Part shown: one piece after another, positions 53,078 through 64,000 of the stretch
Layout: every line of letters starts with the position of its first letter
Numbering within the stretch: position 1 is the first letter of the stretch
Assembly (NCBI RefSeq): GCF_028680575.1
Contig: NZ_JAPCKI010000004.1
Span: forward strand, 372,001-436,000
Direction: 5' to 3'
Length of the DNA: 64,000 nucleotides
DNA from: Acidovorax benzenivorans
Lineage (GTDB): Bacteria; Pseudomonadota; Gammaproteobacteria; Burkholderiales; Burkholderiaceae_C
Made by a program: the position numbers and the translations under genes
The notes under the pieces: model-generated
Databases searched by the model: none
What the model was told of the DNA's origin: nothing
The model's input: only the letters and a program-made list of their open reading frames with translations

Positions 53078-53442
53078 AGTTCCTCTCCATCCCATTGGCC
53101 GCCAGCCTGCTCCTCCTGGGCGCAGGGCCCGCTATGGCGCAGGCCCCTGCTGCGGCAGCCTCCGACAGCCACAGCAGTCACCATGCGGCAGCGCCAGCCG
53201 CATCTGAGCAGCCAGCAGCAGAGCTGAGCGAGGGTGAAATCACCCGCTGGGACCCGCGCACCTTGCGCGTCACCTTGAAACATGGCGAGATCAAGAACCT
53301 GGAAATGCCGCCCATGACCATGGTGTTCCGCGTACAGGACGCGGGCGTGGTGGGCGACCTGAAGCCCGGCGACAAGGTGCGCTTTCGTGCAGAGAAAGCC
53401 AGCGGCACCTACCAAGTCACGCGGATCGAAAAGGCGCCCTGA
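53074..53442 (+). CDS. CusF-family periplasmic copper chaperone
   Basis: 122 residues with a signal peptide ending PAMAQA and a His-rich linker (SHSSHHAAA). The CusF domain has GEITRWDPRTLRVTLKHGEI and MPPMTMVF. In E. coli CusF the ligands are His36, Trp44, Met47 and Met49; here the tryptophan position appears to be Met (LEMPPMTM). It would supply copper to an efflux system. It ends the copper operon. Confidence 0.85.
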   Translation: MKFLSIPLAASLLLLGAGPAMAQAPAAAASDSHSSHHAAAPAASEQPAAELSEGEITRWDPRTLRVTLKHGEIKNLEMPPMTMVFRVQDAGVVGDLKPGDKVRFRAEKASGTYQVTRIEKAP

Positions 53443-53507
53443 CCGCCCCACCGAAGGTTGAGCTCACACAGCCCCGCAAACCCGCCCGGGCACCATAATC
53501 ACCGGCC

Positions 53508-54515
53508 ATGAGTTCTCAACATGTTCTGGCTGGCGACGCTGGCAGCATCACCCGCGTGGCGGGTATCGAGGTGGGCCACTTCACCGACACCCGCCGCCCC
53601 ACGGGCTGCACCGTCATCATCACCCGCGAGGGCGCCGTGGCCGGTGTGGATGTGCGGGGCGCAGCGCCCGGCACGCGCGAGACGGACCTGCTCCACCCCT
53701 CCAACCTGGTGGACAAGGTGCACGCCATCATGCTGGCCGGGGGCAGCGCCTGGGGGCTGGATGCCGCCACCGGCGCCGTGCGCTGGCTCGAAGAGCGCGA
53801 CATCGGCTTTGACGTGGCCGTGGGCCGCCTGCCCATCGTGCCTGCCGCCGTGCTGTTTGACCTGCTGGTGGGCGACATGCGCATCCGCCCCGACGCTGCG
53901 GCGGGCTACGCCGCGTGCGATGCAGCATCCACCGCCGACCCGGCCGAAGGCAATGTGGGCGCGGGCACGGGGGCAGCGCTGGGCAAGATTTTTGGCATAC
54001 AGCGCGCGATGAAGGGTGGCATCGGCACCGCCTCCGTCACAGTGGATGGCGTCACGGTGGGCGCACTCATTGCCTGCAATGCCCTGGGCGATGTGATCGA
54101 CCCCGACACCGCCCAGGTAATTGCCGGTGCCCGCACCGACGACGGCCTGCGTTTGCGCGACACGCGCCGCGCCCTGCTGCGCGGCGACCCGCCCCAGCCC
54201 CTGCTGGCGGGCACCAATACCACCATCGGCGTGGTGGCGACCGATGCGGTCATCACCAAAGTGCAGGCCCACCGCCTGGCCGTGGCCGCGCACGATGGCC
54301 TGGCCCGCAGCATCAACCCCGTGCACACCATGTCGGACGGCGACACCCTCTTTAGCCTGGGCACAGGCCGCACCGGCAAAAGCCTGGGCATGATGGTGCT
54401 GGCCACCATGGCGGCCGAGGCCACGGCCATCGCCACGGCGCGGGCGGCGCGGGCGGCGCGGTCCATCACCACGGCCGAAGGGTTGTACCTGCCCTGCGCC
54501 GCAGACCTGCCCTGA
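53508..54515 (+). CDS. P1-family N-terminal-nucleophile peptidase/amidase (DmpA/NylC type)
   Basis: 335 residues. The family features are RVAGIEVGHFTDTRRPTGCT at the start, LAGGSAWGLDAATGAVRWLE, GNVGAGTGAALGK and GTNTTIGVVATDA, where the Thr after Asn-Thr is the likely nucleophile exposed by self-cleavage (about residues 240-247). Members hydrolyse D-amino peptides, beta-peptides or nylon oligomers; the substrate here is unknown. It is a single gene with its own start region. Confidence 0.87.
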   Translation: MSSQHVLAGDAGSITRVAGIEVGHFTDTRRPTGCTVIITREGAVAGVDVRGAAPGTRETDLLHPSNLVDKVHAIMLAGGSAWGLDAATGAVRWLEERDIGFDVAVGRLPIVPAAVLFDLLVGDMRIRPDAAAGYAACDAASTADPAEGNVGAGTGAALGKIFGIQRAMKGGIGTASVTVDGVTVGALIACNALGDVIDPDTAQVIAGARTDDGLRLRDTRRALLRGDPPQPLLAGTNTTIGVVATDAVITKVQAHRLAVAAHDGLARSINPVHTMSDGDTLFSLGTGRTGKSLGMMVLATMAAEATAIATARAARAARSITTAEGLYLPCAADLP

Positions 54516-54579
54516 ACCCCACCCGCCCCGCCAGGGCGGGCCCCACGATCTCTCCCACCATCCCCATCCCAGCCCCTTC

Positions 54580-55986
54580 ATGCCCCAGGCCTTTCGCAAC
54601 ACTTTTCTCACCCTGCGCGATCTGATTGTGTCCGCCGGTCCCCTTGCTTTTTTGGCGATCGGACTGCTGGTGCTGGCCTATTGGTGGCTCAACCCCAATC
54701 CACCCAAGACAGTCACCCTGGCCACCGGCCCCGCCCAAAGCGCCTACGAGGAGTTTGGCAAGCGCTACCAGAAGGCCCTGGCAGCCGACGGCATTGATGT
54801 GGTGCTGCTGCCCAGCGAGGGCTCGTCGCACAACCTGCAGCTGCTGCGCGACGGGCAGGCCGATGTGGCTTTTGTCCAGGGAGGCACGGCTGAGCTGCTG
54901 GCCGATGACCGGGACAACCTGGTATCGCTGGGCAGCCTGTTTGTAGAGCCGCTGTGGCTGTTCTACCGCACCGACGCAGCAGAGCGTATGCACAACGCAC
55001 CCCGACTCGATGGCCTGCGGCAGTTGCGCGGCTGGCGGGTCAACGTAGGGTCGGAGGGCAGCGGCGTGCCCACACTGATGGAGCGGCTGCTGCAGGCCAA
55101 CAAGGTGGAGCCCGGGACGGTCAAACTGTCGCGCCTGGAGCAGACGCCCGCGACGGTGGAGTTTTTGGCGGGCAAGCTCGACGCCCTGGTGTTTGCCTCT
55201 GCGCCCGAATCGCTGATGGTGCAGATGCTGCTGCAAACGCCCGGCGTGCAGTTGCTGGATTTTGCTCAGCACGAAGCCTATGCGCGGCGGTTTCCATTTC
55301 TCACCCCCGTGACGCTGCCGCGCGGTGTGGTGGACCTCGCAACCAACGTGCCTACCAGGGATGTGCGGCTGGTGGCAACCACCACGTCCCTGCTGGCGCG
55401 CGATGGCACGCACCCCGCCTTGCTCACGTTGTTTGCCCAGAACGCTCAAAAGCTGCACAGCGGCGCAGGCTGGTTCAACCGGGCACGCGAGTTCCCCAAC
55501 ACACGGGGCAGCGAACTGCCGATTGCCAAGGAAGGCGACCGTGCCATGAACGAGCCGGTGCCCATGCTGCAGCGCTACCTGCCGTTCTGGCTGGCCAACC
55601 TGATCGAACGCATGTGGCTGGTTCTGGGCATCTTGCTGGCGATCATGCTGCCGCTGTCGCGCATCGTCCCGCCGCTCTACCAGTTCCGGGTGCGGTCGCG
55701 GGTGTTCCGCTGGTATGGCCGCCTGCGCGAGATCGAAAGCGACCTGGAAGCGGGTAAAAGTGACCCCGCAACCCTGCTGCGCACCCTGGACAGCCTGGAA
55801 GCCCAGGCCGAAAAGGTGAGCGTGCCCCTGTCGTATGCCGATGAACTGTATGCCCTGCGCAACCACATCCACCTGGTGCGCAAAAAGCTGTTGCGAGCCT
55901 CTGAGGGCGGTAACGGAGCTGCGCACCCGAGCACCGCAGGCGGCGAGATGGCAGACACCGGGAGCGCCTCAGCAACTGCACGTTGA
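54580..55986 (+). CDS. TAXI-family TRAP transporter receptor with C-terminal membrane part
   Basis: 468 residues. N-terminal membrane helix (about 20-36), a TAXI solute-binding domain (VTLATGPAQSAYEEFGKRYQ, GQADVAFVQGG), then a second membrane helix (about 348-365, IERMWLVLGILLAIMLPLSR) and a soluble tail. It may detect an organic acid. No TRAP membrane subunits are nearby, so its partner lies elsewhere or it acts as a sensor. Confidence 0.82.
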   Translation: MPQAFRNTFLTLRDLIVSAGPLAFLAIGLLVLAYWWLNPNPPKTVTLATGPAQSAYEEFGKRYQKALAADGIDVVLLPSEGSSHNLQLLRDGQADVAFVQGGTAELLADDRDNLVSLGSLFVEPLWLFYRTDAAERMHNAPRLDGLRQLRGWRVNVGSEGSGVPTLMERLLQANKVEPGTVKLSRLEQTPATVEFLAGKLDALVFASAPESLMVQMLLQTPGVQLLDFAQHEAYARRFPFLTPVTLPRGVVDLATNVPTRDVRLVATTTSLLARDGTHPALLTLFAQNAQKLHSGAGWFNRAREFPNTRGSELPIAKEGDRAMNEPVPMLQRYLPFWLANLIERMWLVLGILLAIMLPLSRIVPPLYQFRVRSRVFRWYGRLREIESDLEAGKSDPATLLRTLDSLEAQAEKVSVPLSYADELYALRNHIHLVRKKLLRASEGGNGAAHPSTAGGEMADTGSASATAR

Positions 55987-56055
55987 CGGGCACTCCCACC
56001 GCACAAGGCCGCCCGCAGCCTCGGAGGGTCGCCAACGGTCTACGCCTCTTTGCGC

Positions 56056-58599
56056 TCAGCGATTTTTAGAGGACTTGGAACCCGAAGACGGGGCCAGGGG
56101 TGCTGACTTGGACAGCGACGCCATCCTGGAGCTTGAGCCCGAACGGCCATCGGACGATTTGCGCTCCGCTCCGCCCGTTTCTGCCGAGCCCGACGCGCGC
56201 GCCAGGGGCTTGGCGGGCTTGGGCGGCTGGGCGGGTACCACCCGCAGCAAGCCTTCGGCCGCCAGCTTGTCGCGCATCCGGCGGGTCATGGACTGGGTGC
56301 TGGCGTCAGGCGCAGTGAACAAGAACAGGGTGCCATGCGGGCTGGCCCAGGTGAGCTGGGTGCGCACCACCCGGCCGTTGGTTACCAGCTCCACCCACGC
56401 CCCAATGACAAAGTCGGCGTAGGGGTCTGGGGCATCCAGCGGGGCTTGGGCACTGTCCTGCGGTGCAGAGGGCGACGCCTCGGAGGGATCAGGCAGTTCT
56501 GTCGCGTCCGCCGCCACTTCGGGCTCTGCCGCTGGGGCGAGCGCTGGTTTTTCAAACGCCGCCTGGTGCAACGCCACCAGCCGCTGCAAGAACGCACTGG
56601 TCTGCACAGCAGGGTAATTGATGGTCTTGAGGCCCTTGCGCAGCTTGGCCAGCAAGCCAGGAATGGCCTCGTTGAGCCGATCAGTCTCCTGGCGTGTGAG
56701 GTCGGGCTGCGCAGTCCACAGCAGCACAGGAACCAACGCCAGAAAACCGCTTGGGTCATCGTCCTGGCTGTCATCGCTGCGCATCACCTGCGCCAGCGCT
56801 ACCACGTCGGCCCAGGGGCCCGCCGCAAAATCCAGTACGTCCGCTGGCACCCGCTCCACATCGGGCAGCTTGCGGATGTCGGCGGCAATCTTTTCGGCCA
56901 GCAGCTCGCGCCGCTCGGCCTGCAATTTGGCTTTCTGCTCAGCCTCTTGCTGGGCCTTGATTTTCTGCTCCTGGGTGTCCCACGCAGACTGCAGCGCCTT
57001 GAGCACAGTGTCGAACGGCCCCGCGTCCTTGACCTCGTGGGCAGACAAGTGGCCCACCGCCTCGGTCACCAGTCGCATGAAACGGCTGAAGCCAGGCTCG
57101 GTCTCGACGGTGAATGCCAGGCTGCGCTGCGTGAGCTCGTCAAGCAGGCGGCGCGCAGGATGACTGCTGTCGGTAAAAAACCGGCCATCGTGGTGCACCA
57201 GCTGCTTGATCGCAGGCTCCAGGCTCTTGACGGCCTGCTGCACCGGGGGCAGCAAGCGGGTGTCCTGGGCGATGTTGGCCATCATGCGTCCCACCACTTC
57301 CACCGCCATGGCGGTGGACTGGGTAGCGGCCTCCATGGGCATGGCCGCATAGACCACCGGTGCCACGCCAGGCCCACGCCAACCCGCCATAGGCACAGAC
57401 ACAGGCAACGAACCCGACTGACTGACCGTGCCTCCGCTGGCCAGCCGCCCCACCAGACGCTCCAGCTGGGCCATGTCTTCAATGGCTTCGGCCGTCGCAC
57501 CCGAAGGATAGTAGCCCCCTGCCAGCGACGACTGAGCACTGGCAGAGCCCGCGCGGGGATCCACCCAGCCCGGCTGACCCACGCCGCCGGGCATGACCAC
57601 CGCCTGCGCTGGCACAGCGCCATAAACAGGAGGGGCAAACGGATCGCCGCCCGCCAGCATCTGGCGCAGGATACCCACCGTGAGCAACGCCTCTTCGGCG
57701 GCATCCACCGGCACCATGGCGCCCTGCTGGGAGTCGCCGCTCCAGCCGGTGCCAGGGCCCATGCCACGCCCATAGCCCGTGTTGCCATAGTCGCCCATGG
57801 GCGCGTTCATCGACGGGCCATAGCCCGAATAACCGCCGCCATACCCCGTGCCCGGGCCGCCATAGCCGGACCCACCGTAACCGGTGCCCGGGCCTGCGCC
57901 GCGACCGCCACCCGAAGGCGTGCCCAGCACGGCATAGCCCACAGGCTGCACACCGTGCTCGCGCAGGCTCTGGGCGGTTTTTTTGTATTCTTCGGCCAGC
58001 AGCTTGCCTAGCAAGTCGCGCATGTGCTGCATCCACAGCTGTCGGACTTCGGCCGATACGCCGGTTTCGCCCACCACCTGCTGCAACGCACGGATGTAGC
58101 TCTCGGGCCGCAACGGGTTGCGCTCAGGTTGCACGCTGCGCAAACCCTGCGCAGCGCTCACCAGGGTGTTGAGTTCGGCCAGCACAGCGTCGGTGGCATG
58201 CAGCGCAGACTGCTGCGCCTTGGACAGCTCCACCTGCGCCTGCATTTCGCTTTCATCCATGAGCGAAAGCTCGCCAAAGTCCATGCCGGTGTCGTCGGCC
58301 GAGTTGCGCCCCTTGGCCAAGGCGGGGCCTTCAGCAAAGATCTCCAGCAGGGCCATGGGGTAGCCCTTGACCAGCGCTGCCTCGTGCTCATTGAGCAGGC
58401 GCAGCGCATCGCTGAGCAAATTGCGCTGCTGGATGTTGCGGCTAGCCGACTCCTCGCTGGTCAAGGCCCCTTGGGTAACCTTGACGAGCTGCCCCATCAG
58501 GGCCTCGCCCCCGCGAACGGCGTTGACAACGCAGGCGCGGAAAACGACTCTCAGACGCGATGCGGGCAAGGACATGGTGGGGAAAGAGGAATCGGGCAA
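56056..58599 (-). CDS. DUF1631 family protein
   Basis: 847 residues, with the DUF1631 start (RVVFRACVVNAVRGGEALMG) and the end domain (DPYADFVIGAWVELVTNGRV, RMRDKLAAEGLLRVVP). A Gly/Tyr-rich insert (about residues 225-300, YGGSGYGGPGTGYGGGYSG) is unusual. Function unknown; other DUF1631 members are large and often seen in beta- and gammaproteobacteria. It is convergent with the TAXI gene. ATG 58575 is an alternative start. Confidence 0.85.
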   Translation of the reverse strand: MPDSSFPTMSLPASRLRVVFRACVVNAVRGGEALMGQLVKVTQGALTSEESASRNIQQRNLLSDALRLLNEHEAALVKGYPMALLEIFAEGPALAKGRNSADDTGMDFGELSLMDESEMQAQVELSKAQQSALHATDAVLAELNTLVSAAQGLRSVQPERNPLRPESYIRALQQVVGETGVSAEVRQLWMQHMRDLLGKLLAEEYKKTAQSLREHGVQPVGYAVLGTPSGGGRGAGPGTGYGGSGYGGPGTGYGGGYSGYGPSMNAPMGDYGNTGYGRGMGPGTGWSGDSQQGAMVPVDAAEEALLTVGILRQMLAGGDPFAPPVYGAVPAQAVVMPGGVGQPGWVDPRAGSASAQSSLAGGYYPSGATAEAIEDMAQLERLVGRLASGGTVSQSGSLPVSVPMAGWRGPGVAPVVYAAMPMEAATQSTAMAVEVVGRMMANIAQDTRLLPPVQQAVKSLEPAIKQLVHHDGRFFTDSSHPARRLLDELTQRSLAFTVETEPGFSRFMRLVTEAVGHLSAHEVKDAGPFDTVLKALQSAWDTQEQKIKAQQEAEQKAKLQAERRELLAEKIAADIRKLPDVERVPADVLDFAAGPWADVVALAQVMRSDDSQDDDPSGFLALVPVLLWTAQPDLTRQETDRLNEAIPGLLAKLRKGLKTINYPAVQTSAFLQRLVALHQAAFEKPALAPAAEPEVAADATELPDPSEASPSAPQDSAQAPLDAPDPYADFVIGAWVELVTNGRVVRTQLTWASPHGTLFLFTAPDASTQSMTRRMRDKLAAEGLLRVVPAQPPKPAKPLARASGSAETGGAERKSSDGRSGSSSRMASLSKSAPLAPSSGSKSSKNR

Positions 58600-58635
58600 G
58601 AGGTTTCCAGATGCAATCCTACTTGACCTCGGCCC

Positions 58636-60297
<1,662 letters not shown>

Positions 60298-60540
60298 TGA
60301 GTGTCAAACCTGCAAAAATGAGCAGAAATTCTGCGTGCAAACCGAGATTATCGGGCCATGCGACAATACCCCCCGTTGTGGGCTCCAGTTGCCCGCCACA
60401 TCAGCACACTGCTGGGGACGAAGGAAGCATCAACTTCCGGGCTCCCAATCCTGAACCTCATCAGCCTGAGACTGGCTCAGCAACCTCCCGGTTGCACGAC
60501 AGGCGGATACCCAGCGCCCCGGACGGGCGCATCCAACGAC

Positions 60541-62334
60541 ATGACATTTGACGAACTGAACCTGGCTCCTGCCATCCTGAAGGCCGTGCACGAAACGGGC
60601 TATGAAACCCCCACGCCCATTCAGGCCCAGGCCATTCCCGCCGTTCTGGAAGGCCACGACCTTCTGGCCGGCGCGCAGACTGGCACCGGCAAGACCGCTG
60701 CGTTCACCCTGCCCATGCTGCACCGCCTCTCGCAAGGCGCAGCGCCCAAGAACAAGTTTGGCGGCAAGGGCATTCGAGCCCTGGTGCTGACCCCCACCCG
60801 TGAACTCGCGGCCCAGGTCGAAGAGTCCGTGCGCGAATACGGCAAGTACCTCGACATCAACTCCACCGTGGTCTTCGGCGGTGTAGGCATGAACCCGCAG
60901 ATCGACCGCATCAAGCGCGGCGTAGACATCCTGGTGGCCACCCCCGGCCGCCTGTTGGACCTGCAGCAACAGGGCTTCCTGGACCTGTCCACCGTGCAGG
61001 TTCTGGTGCTTGACGAAGCCGACCGCATGCTGGACATGGGCTTCATCCACGACGTGAAGAAAGTGCTGGCCCTGGTGCCCAAGGACAAGCAGAGCCTGCT
61101 GTTTTCGGCGACCTTCAGCGATGAAATCCGCGACCTGGCCAACACCCTGCTCAAGAATCCCCAGAGCATCCAGGTCACGCCCAGCAACACCACCGTGCAA
61201 CGCATCTCGCAGGTGATCCACCCTGTGGGCCGTGGCAAGAAAAAGCAGGTGCTGCTGCACATCATCCAGCAACACAACTGGAGCCAGGTGCTGGTGTTCA
61301 CGCGCACCAAATTCGGCGCCAACAACGTGGCCGAGTTCCTGACCAAGAACGGCGTGCAGGCCATGGCCTTGCACGGCAACAAGAGCCAAAGCGCCCGCAC
61401 GCAGGCCTTGGCGGGCTTCAAGAGCGGCGAGATCCGCGCCCTGGTGGCCACCGACATTGCCGCACGTGGCATCGACATCGATGACCTGCCGCACGTCGTC
61501 AACTACGAAATTCCCAACGTCTCCGAAGACTATGTGCACCGCATCGGCCGCACGGGCCGCGCGGGCGCCACGGGCGAAGCCGTGAGCCTGGTCTGCATGG
61601 ACGAAGAAGGCTTCATGATGGACATCGAGCGCTTCACCAAGCAGCAGATTCCCGTGCAGGTCATCGAAGGCTTTGGCCCTGAGCCAGGCGAGAAGGCCGA
61701 GCCCATCGCCATGGGCCGCCAGACCATCTGGGGCGGCGCAGGCAAGCCCCCGAGCCGTGATGTGATGCAGGCGGCCGCAAAGGCTGCTCGCAGCGAAATG
61801 ATGGAGCGCATCCGCACCAACAAGGCGGGCCAAGGCGGCGGCCAAGGTGGTGAGCGCGGCCCCCGTGCGGGCAACGGTGGCGGCGGTGGCCGCTCCGGTG
61901 GTGGTGCTCCGCGCAACGCGCAAGGCCCGGCCACCGGCGGCCGGGGCGGCCAGGGTGGTGGTCGGGGTGGTGCACGTGACGGCGCACCCCAGGCTCCAGC
62001 ACGCGGTCGGGGCCCGCGCCCCGAGGGCGGCGGCGGAGGTCATCGCTACGATGACGCACAGCCTCCTCGCGCCAATGCGCACCTGGGCACCCACCTGGGT
62101 CACAGCAATCCGGGCCACCGCAGTTCGGGCAATGGGGCAGGCGGTCAGCCCGACCCCATGCGTACCAGTGTGGACAGCATGGCTGAACGCGGCCGCCGTG
62201 GTGGTGGCGGTGGTGGTGGTTATCGCAACTCTGGAGGTGGCGGCTATGGCGGCGGATCAGGCGCGGGTGGCGGTGGTGGCCGGGGCAACGGGCCTCGTGG
62301 GCCAGGCGGTCCTCGCGGCTCTTTTAACCGCTGA
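60541..62334 (+). CDS. rhlE: DEAD-box RNA helicase, RhlE type, with Gly-rich tail
   Basis: 597 residues. Helicase core: [64 protein letters not shown] and [10 protein letters not shown], all intact. A 170-residue Gly/Arg-rich tail follows ([17 protein letters not shown]...), likely for RNA binding. The ATG at 60541 starts the helicase domain, leaving a leader of about 240 bases from the divergent promoter region. The end overlaps the next gene by 89 bases. Confidence 0.92.
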   Translation: MTFDELNLAPAILKAVHETGYETPTPIQAQAIPAVLEGHDLLAGAQTGTGKTAAFTLPMLHRLSQGAAPKNKFGGKGIRALVLTPTRELAAQVEESVREYGKYLDINSTVVFGGVGMNPQIDRIKRGVDILVATPGRLLDLQQQGFLDLSTVQVLVLDEADRMLDMGFIHDVKKVLALVPKDKQSLLFSATFSDEIRDLANTLLKNPQSIQVTPSNTTVQRISQVIHPVGRGKKKQVLLHIIQQHNWSQVLVFTRTKFGANNVAEFLTKNGVQAMALHGNKSQSARTQALAGFKSGEIRALVATDIAARGIDIDDLPHVVNYEIPNVSEDYVHRIGRTGRAGATGEAVSLVCMDEEGFMMDIERFTKQQIPVQVIEGFGPEPGEKAEPIAMGRQTIWGGAGKPPSRDVMQAAAKAARSEMMERIRTNKAGQGGGQGGERGPRAGNGGGGGRSGGGAPRNAQGPATGGRGGQGGGRGGARDGAPQAPARGRGPRPEGGGGGHRYDDAQPPRANAHLGTHLGHSNPGHRSSGNGAGGQPDPMRTSVDSMAERGRRGGGGGGGYRNSGGGGYGGGSGAGGGGGRGNGPRGPGGPRGSFNR

Positions 62335-62950
62335 CACGCACAAATCGCCCCCTGCCAACACAACGGACGCAGCGGGCGCCAGCATCCATGTGCTGCACGC
62401 CAAGGGGCGGCGAGCACCCGCGTTGAACCATCCCCGCTTGCAACTGCACGCGGTGGATTTTGCGGCGATGCCCGCTTTGCCGCGGGTGGATGATGTCTAC
62501 ATCACCCTTGGCACCACCATGGCAGCAGCCGGCAGCCAAAGCGCTTTCCGCGCGGTGGACTACGACGCCGTGATGGCTACGGCCCGCGCGGCACGCGCAG
62601 CGGGCGCCACCCGCTGCGGTGTGGTGACCGCCATGGGGGCCAACGCGCAGTCGCGCATTTTTTACAACCGCATCAAAGGCGAGGTAGAGCGCGACCTGCA
62701 GCAGCTGGGTTTTGAGACGCTGGTCATCGCGCGCCCTTCCCTGCTGATGGGCGAACGCCGGGCGCTGCAGCAGGCCCACCGGCCCGCAGAGTCCCTGTCG
62801 CTCAAGCTCTTTCAGTGGTTGAACCCGATCCTGCCCGCCAACTACCGTGCCCGTCCAGGGGCGGAAGTAGCCCGTGCGCTGGTCCATGCCGTACAGTCGG
62901 GCCGACCCGGGCTGCAAGTGCTGTCCGGCCGCGCGCTGCAGGCCGGTTGA
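62246..62950 (+). CDS. NAD(P)-binding Rossmann-fold protein (HTATIP2/NmrA-like)
   Basis: 234-residue protein starting [20 protein letters not shown]. The GATGLVGQ motif is the Rossmann nucleotide-binding loop (GxxGxxG); [20 protein letters not shown] and [14 protein letters not shown] are typical of oxidoreductases annotated as NAD(P)H-binding. Its first 89 bases lie inside the helicase tail in another frame. The start was chosen as the ATG before the Rossmann loop. Confidence 0.75.
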   Translation: MAADQARVAVVAGATGLVGQAVLAALLTADTHKSPPANTTDAAGASIHVLHAKGRRAPALNHPRLQLHAVDFAAMPALPRVDDVYITLGTTMAAAGSQSAFRAVDYDAVMATARAARAAGATRCGVVTAMGANAQSRIFYNRIKGEVERDLQQLGFETLVIARPSLLMGERRALQQAHRPAESLSLKLFQWLNPILPANYRARPGAEVARALVHAVQSGRPGLQVLSGRALQAG

Positions 62951-62953
62951 TAC

Positions 62954-62972
62954 GGGGCTGCAGCCCCTTTCG
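62954..62972 (+). terminator. Weak candidate terminator
   Basis: GGGGCTGCAGCCCC (62954-62967) followed by TTT. The stem is perfect but the T-run is short and the following gene starts 27 bases on, so it may only be a pause or attenuator site. Confidence 0.3.
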
Positions 62973-62999
62973 AGACCTTGCCGACGCTGCCCGCCCTTC

Positions 63000-64000
63000 A
63001 TGCGCCCCAACGAACTCCCCCAGCCGCTGGACACCCTGATGGTGGCCACCTGCAATGTGCTCAATCTGGCCAACCCGGGACGGCTGTTCTACGAGAACCA
63101 GGACCCTTACAGCCAGACCGAGTTTGAACGCAAGATCACCTGGCTGGGCGAGCGCTTTCGGACACTGAACGCCGATGTGCTGGCAGTGCAGGAGGTCTGG
63201 GACGATGCGGCCTTCAAAGGGGCACTGGGTCGGGGTGGCTTGCGCTACGACTTTGTCGCCGTGCCTGGGGCCGAGAACAACGACACCCAACAGGGCGCGC
63301 AAGGCACGCCCCGTGTGGGCCTGGCCACGCGGCTCAAGGTCGAGGCATTGGAATCCTTTGCCGACTTCCCCCTGGGTTTTCAGGTGGACGTGCCGGGCTT
63401 GGGCCTTCACACGCACTTCGAGCGCCCACCCCTCGTAGCCACGTTGAGGATGAAGCATGGTCAAGCCATCAACGTCCTCACTGCCCACCTGAAATCCAAG
63501 CGTCCCAAGTTTCTGCAGGATGCGCTGGGCCGCCCCACCGAGGACCGCGACGACCGCAAAGTGGTGGCACTGGCGTCGCTGCGCTCGCTGATCATGCGCG
63601 GCGCTGAGGCCATGGCACTGCGGTGTCTGGTGATCGACCTGCTGCACCGCACCAGCGTGCCCCTGGTGGTGCTGGGCGACTTCAACGACACCCCCGACAG
63701 CGTCACCACGCAGCTGATCTGCGCCACCACCGAGATTGCCTACGACCGGTCAGCCCGTGATGTGGCCCTGTTCAATGCCTATGACCTGCAGGGTGAGGCC
63801 GCCCTGAAAAAGGACGTGGCCTACTCGCACATCCACCAGGGCGCGCCCTATGTACTGGACCAGATCCTGGTCAGCGAAGAGTTCCTGCCCAGTGGCCGCA
63901 ACAGCGTGGGCGATGTGCGCCGGGTGGATTATTTCAACGACCACTTGCATGAGGGACGGGACCGCACGCGCTCGGACCACGGGTTTGTGCGCGCCCTACT
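63000..64000 (+). CDS. Endonuclease/exonuclease/phosphatase family protein, right edge cut
   Basis: At least 333 residues, starting MRPNELPQPLDTLMVATCNV and open at the window end. Visible family motifs: ATCNVLNL near the start, VLAVQEVWD (catalytic Glu), NVLTAHLKSKRP, VVLGDFNDTPDS (GDFND) and SDHGF (His). The family covers DNases, AP endonucleases and lipid or sugar phosphatases; the target is unknown. Confidence 0.85.
   Translation, partial: MRPNELPQPLDTLMVATCNVLNLANPGRLFYENQDPYSQTEFERKITWLGERFRTLNADVLAVQEVWDDAAFKGALGRGGLRYDFVAVPGAENNDTQQGAQGTPRVGLATRLKVEALESFADFPLGFQVDVPGLGLHTHFERPPLVATLRMKHGQAINVLTAHLKSKRPKFLQDALGRPTEDRDDRKVVALASLRSLIMRGAEAMALRCLVIDLLHRTSVPLVVLGDFNDTPDSVTTQLICATTEIAYDRSARDVALFNAYDLQGEAALKKDVAYSHIHQGAPYVLDQILVSEEFLPSGRNSVGDVRRVDYFNDHLHEGRDRTRSDHGFVRAL

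Noticed and set aside
54466-58011. Long frames opposite the TAXI receptor and the DUF1631 gene
   Set aside because: Same mirror effect; no recognisable domain.
60430-62118. Long minus-strand frame opposite the helicase gene
   Set aside because: Mirror of a helicase whose motifs are all intact.

Overview
The window looks like a chromosomal stretch of a betaproteobacterium of the Comamonadaceae (Acidovorax-like). This is an inference from the high GC content, the core genes on the right (DUF1631 protein, EttA, RhlE-type helicase, Mla-type transport genes, TAXI receptor) and a dispersed intergenic repeat (three copies, containing TAGCTGCTTGCGC) of a kind common in that family. It reads as two mobile or accessory segments followed by core chromosome.

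Region 1 (1-15042) is a catabolic island end. A LysR regulator precedes genes for the lower naphthalene pathway: 2-hydroxychromene-2-carboxylate isomerase, hydratase-aldolase and salicylaldehyde dehydrogenase. Two tandem Bug-type solute receptors follow, then a salicylate 5-hydroxylase/gentisate operon: NagG, NagH, ferredoxin, reductase, fumarylpyruvate hydrolase, gentisate dioxygenase, maleylpyruvate isomerase. Together they would take 2-hydroxychromene-2-carboxylate through salicylate and gentisate to fumarate and pyruvate. The ring dioxygenase and earlier upper-pathway genes are not in the window. The region carries scars: an IS66-type remnant, an internally deleted Bug gene and the C-terminal scrap of another reductase. 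It ends with a P4-type integrase and a 17-bp copy of what looks like a tRNA-Ser 3' end.

Region 2 (15043-38146, about 23.1 kb) is a second island ending in a related integrase and an identical 17-bp tRNA-Ser 3'-end copy. It looks like a defence island on a replicating integrative element. From left to right it holds an HNH protein, a DUF488 protein and an unnamed partner; a second tyrosine recombinase; an HTH-hsdR-hsdM-hsdS type I restriction operon with a coupled ATPase/TOPRIM gene and a broken AlbA_2 gene; a four-gene unrecognised cluster (AAA+ N-terminal-like domain without ATPase, small ICE-type protein, C39-like cysteine peptidase, free-standing FtsZ C-terminal-like domain) with a convergent XRE regulator; two secreted hydrolases; and a replication module (gpII-like Rep, RepA-type helicase, AlpA-like regulator, integrase). 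Both 17-bp repeats are followed by strong intrinsic terminators.

Region 3 (from about 38150 to the end) looks like core chromosome: lipoproteins and an MCE/permease pair, a MerR regulator with a divergent cation exporter, a YitT membrane protein, a large PAS-GGDEF-EAL protein, a seven-gene copper-resistance operon, a P1-family peptidase, a TAXI receptor, a DUF1631 protein, EttA, a DEAD-box helicase whose Gly-rich tail overlaps a Rossmann-fold gene, and a partial endonuclease/exonuclease/phosphatase gene cut by the window end.

All calls come from reading the sequence and recalled family knowledge. No database search was run.
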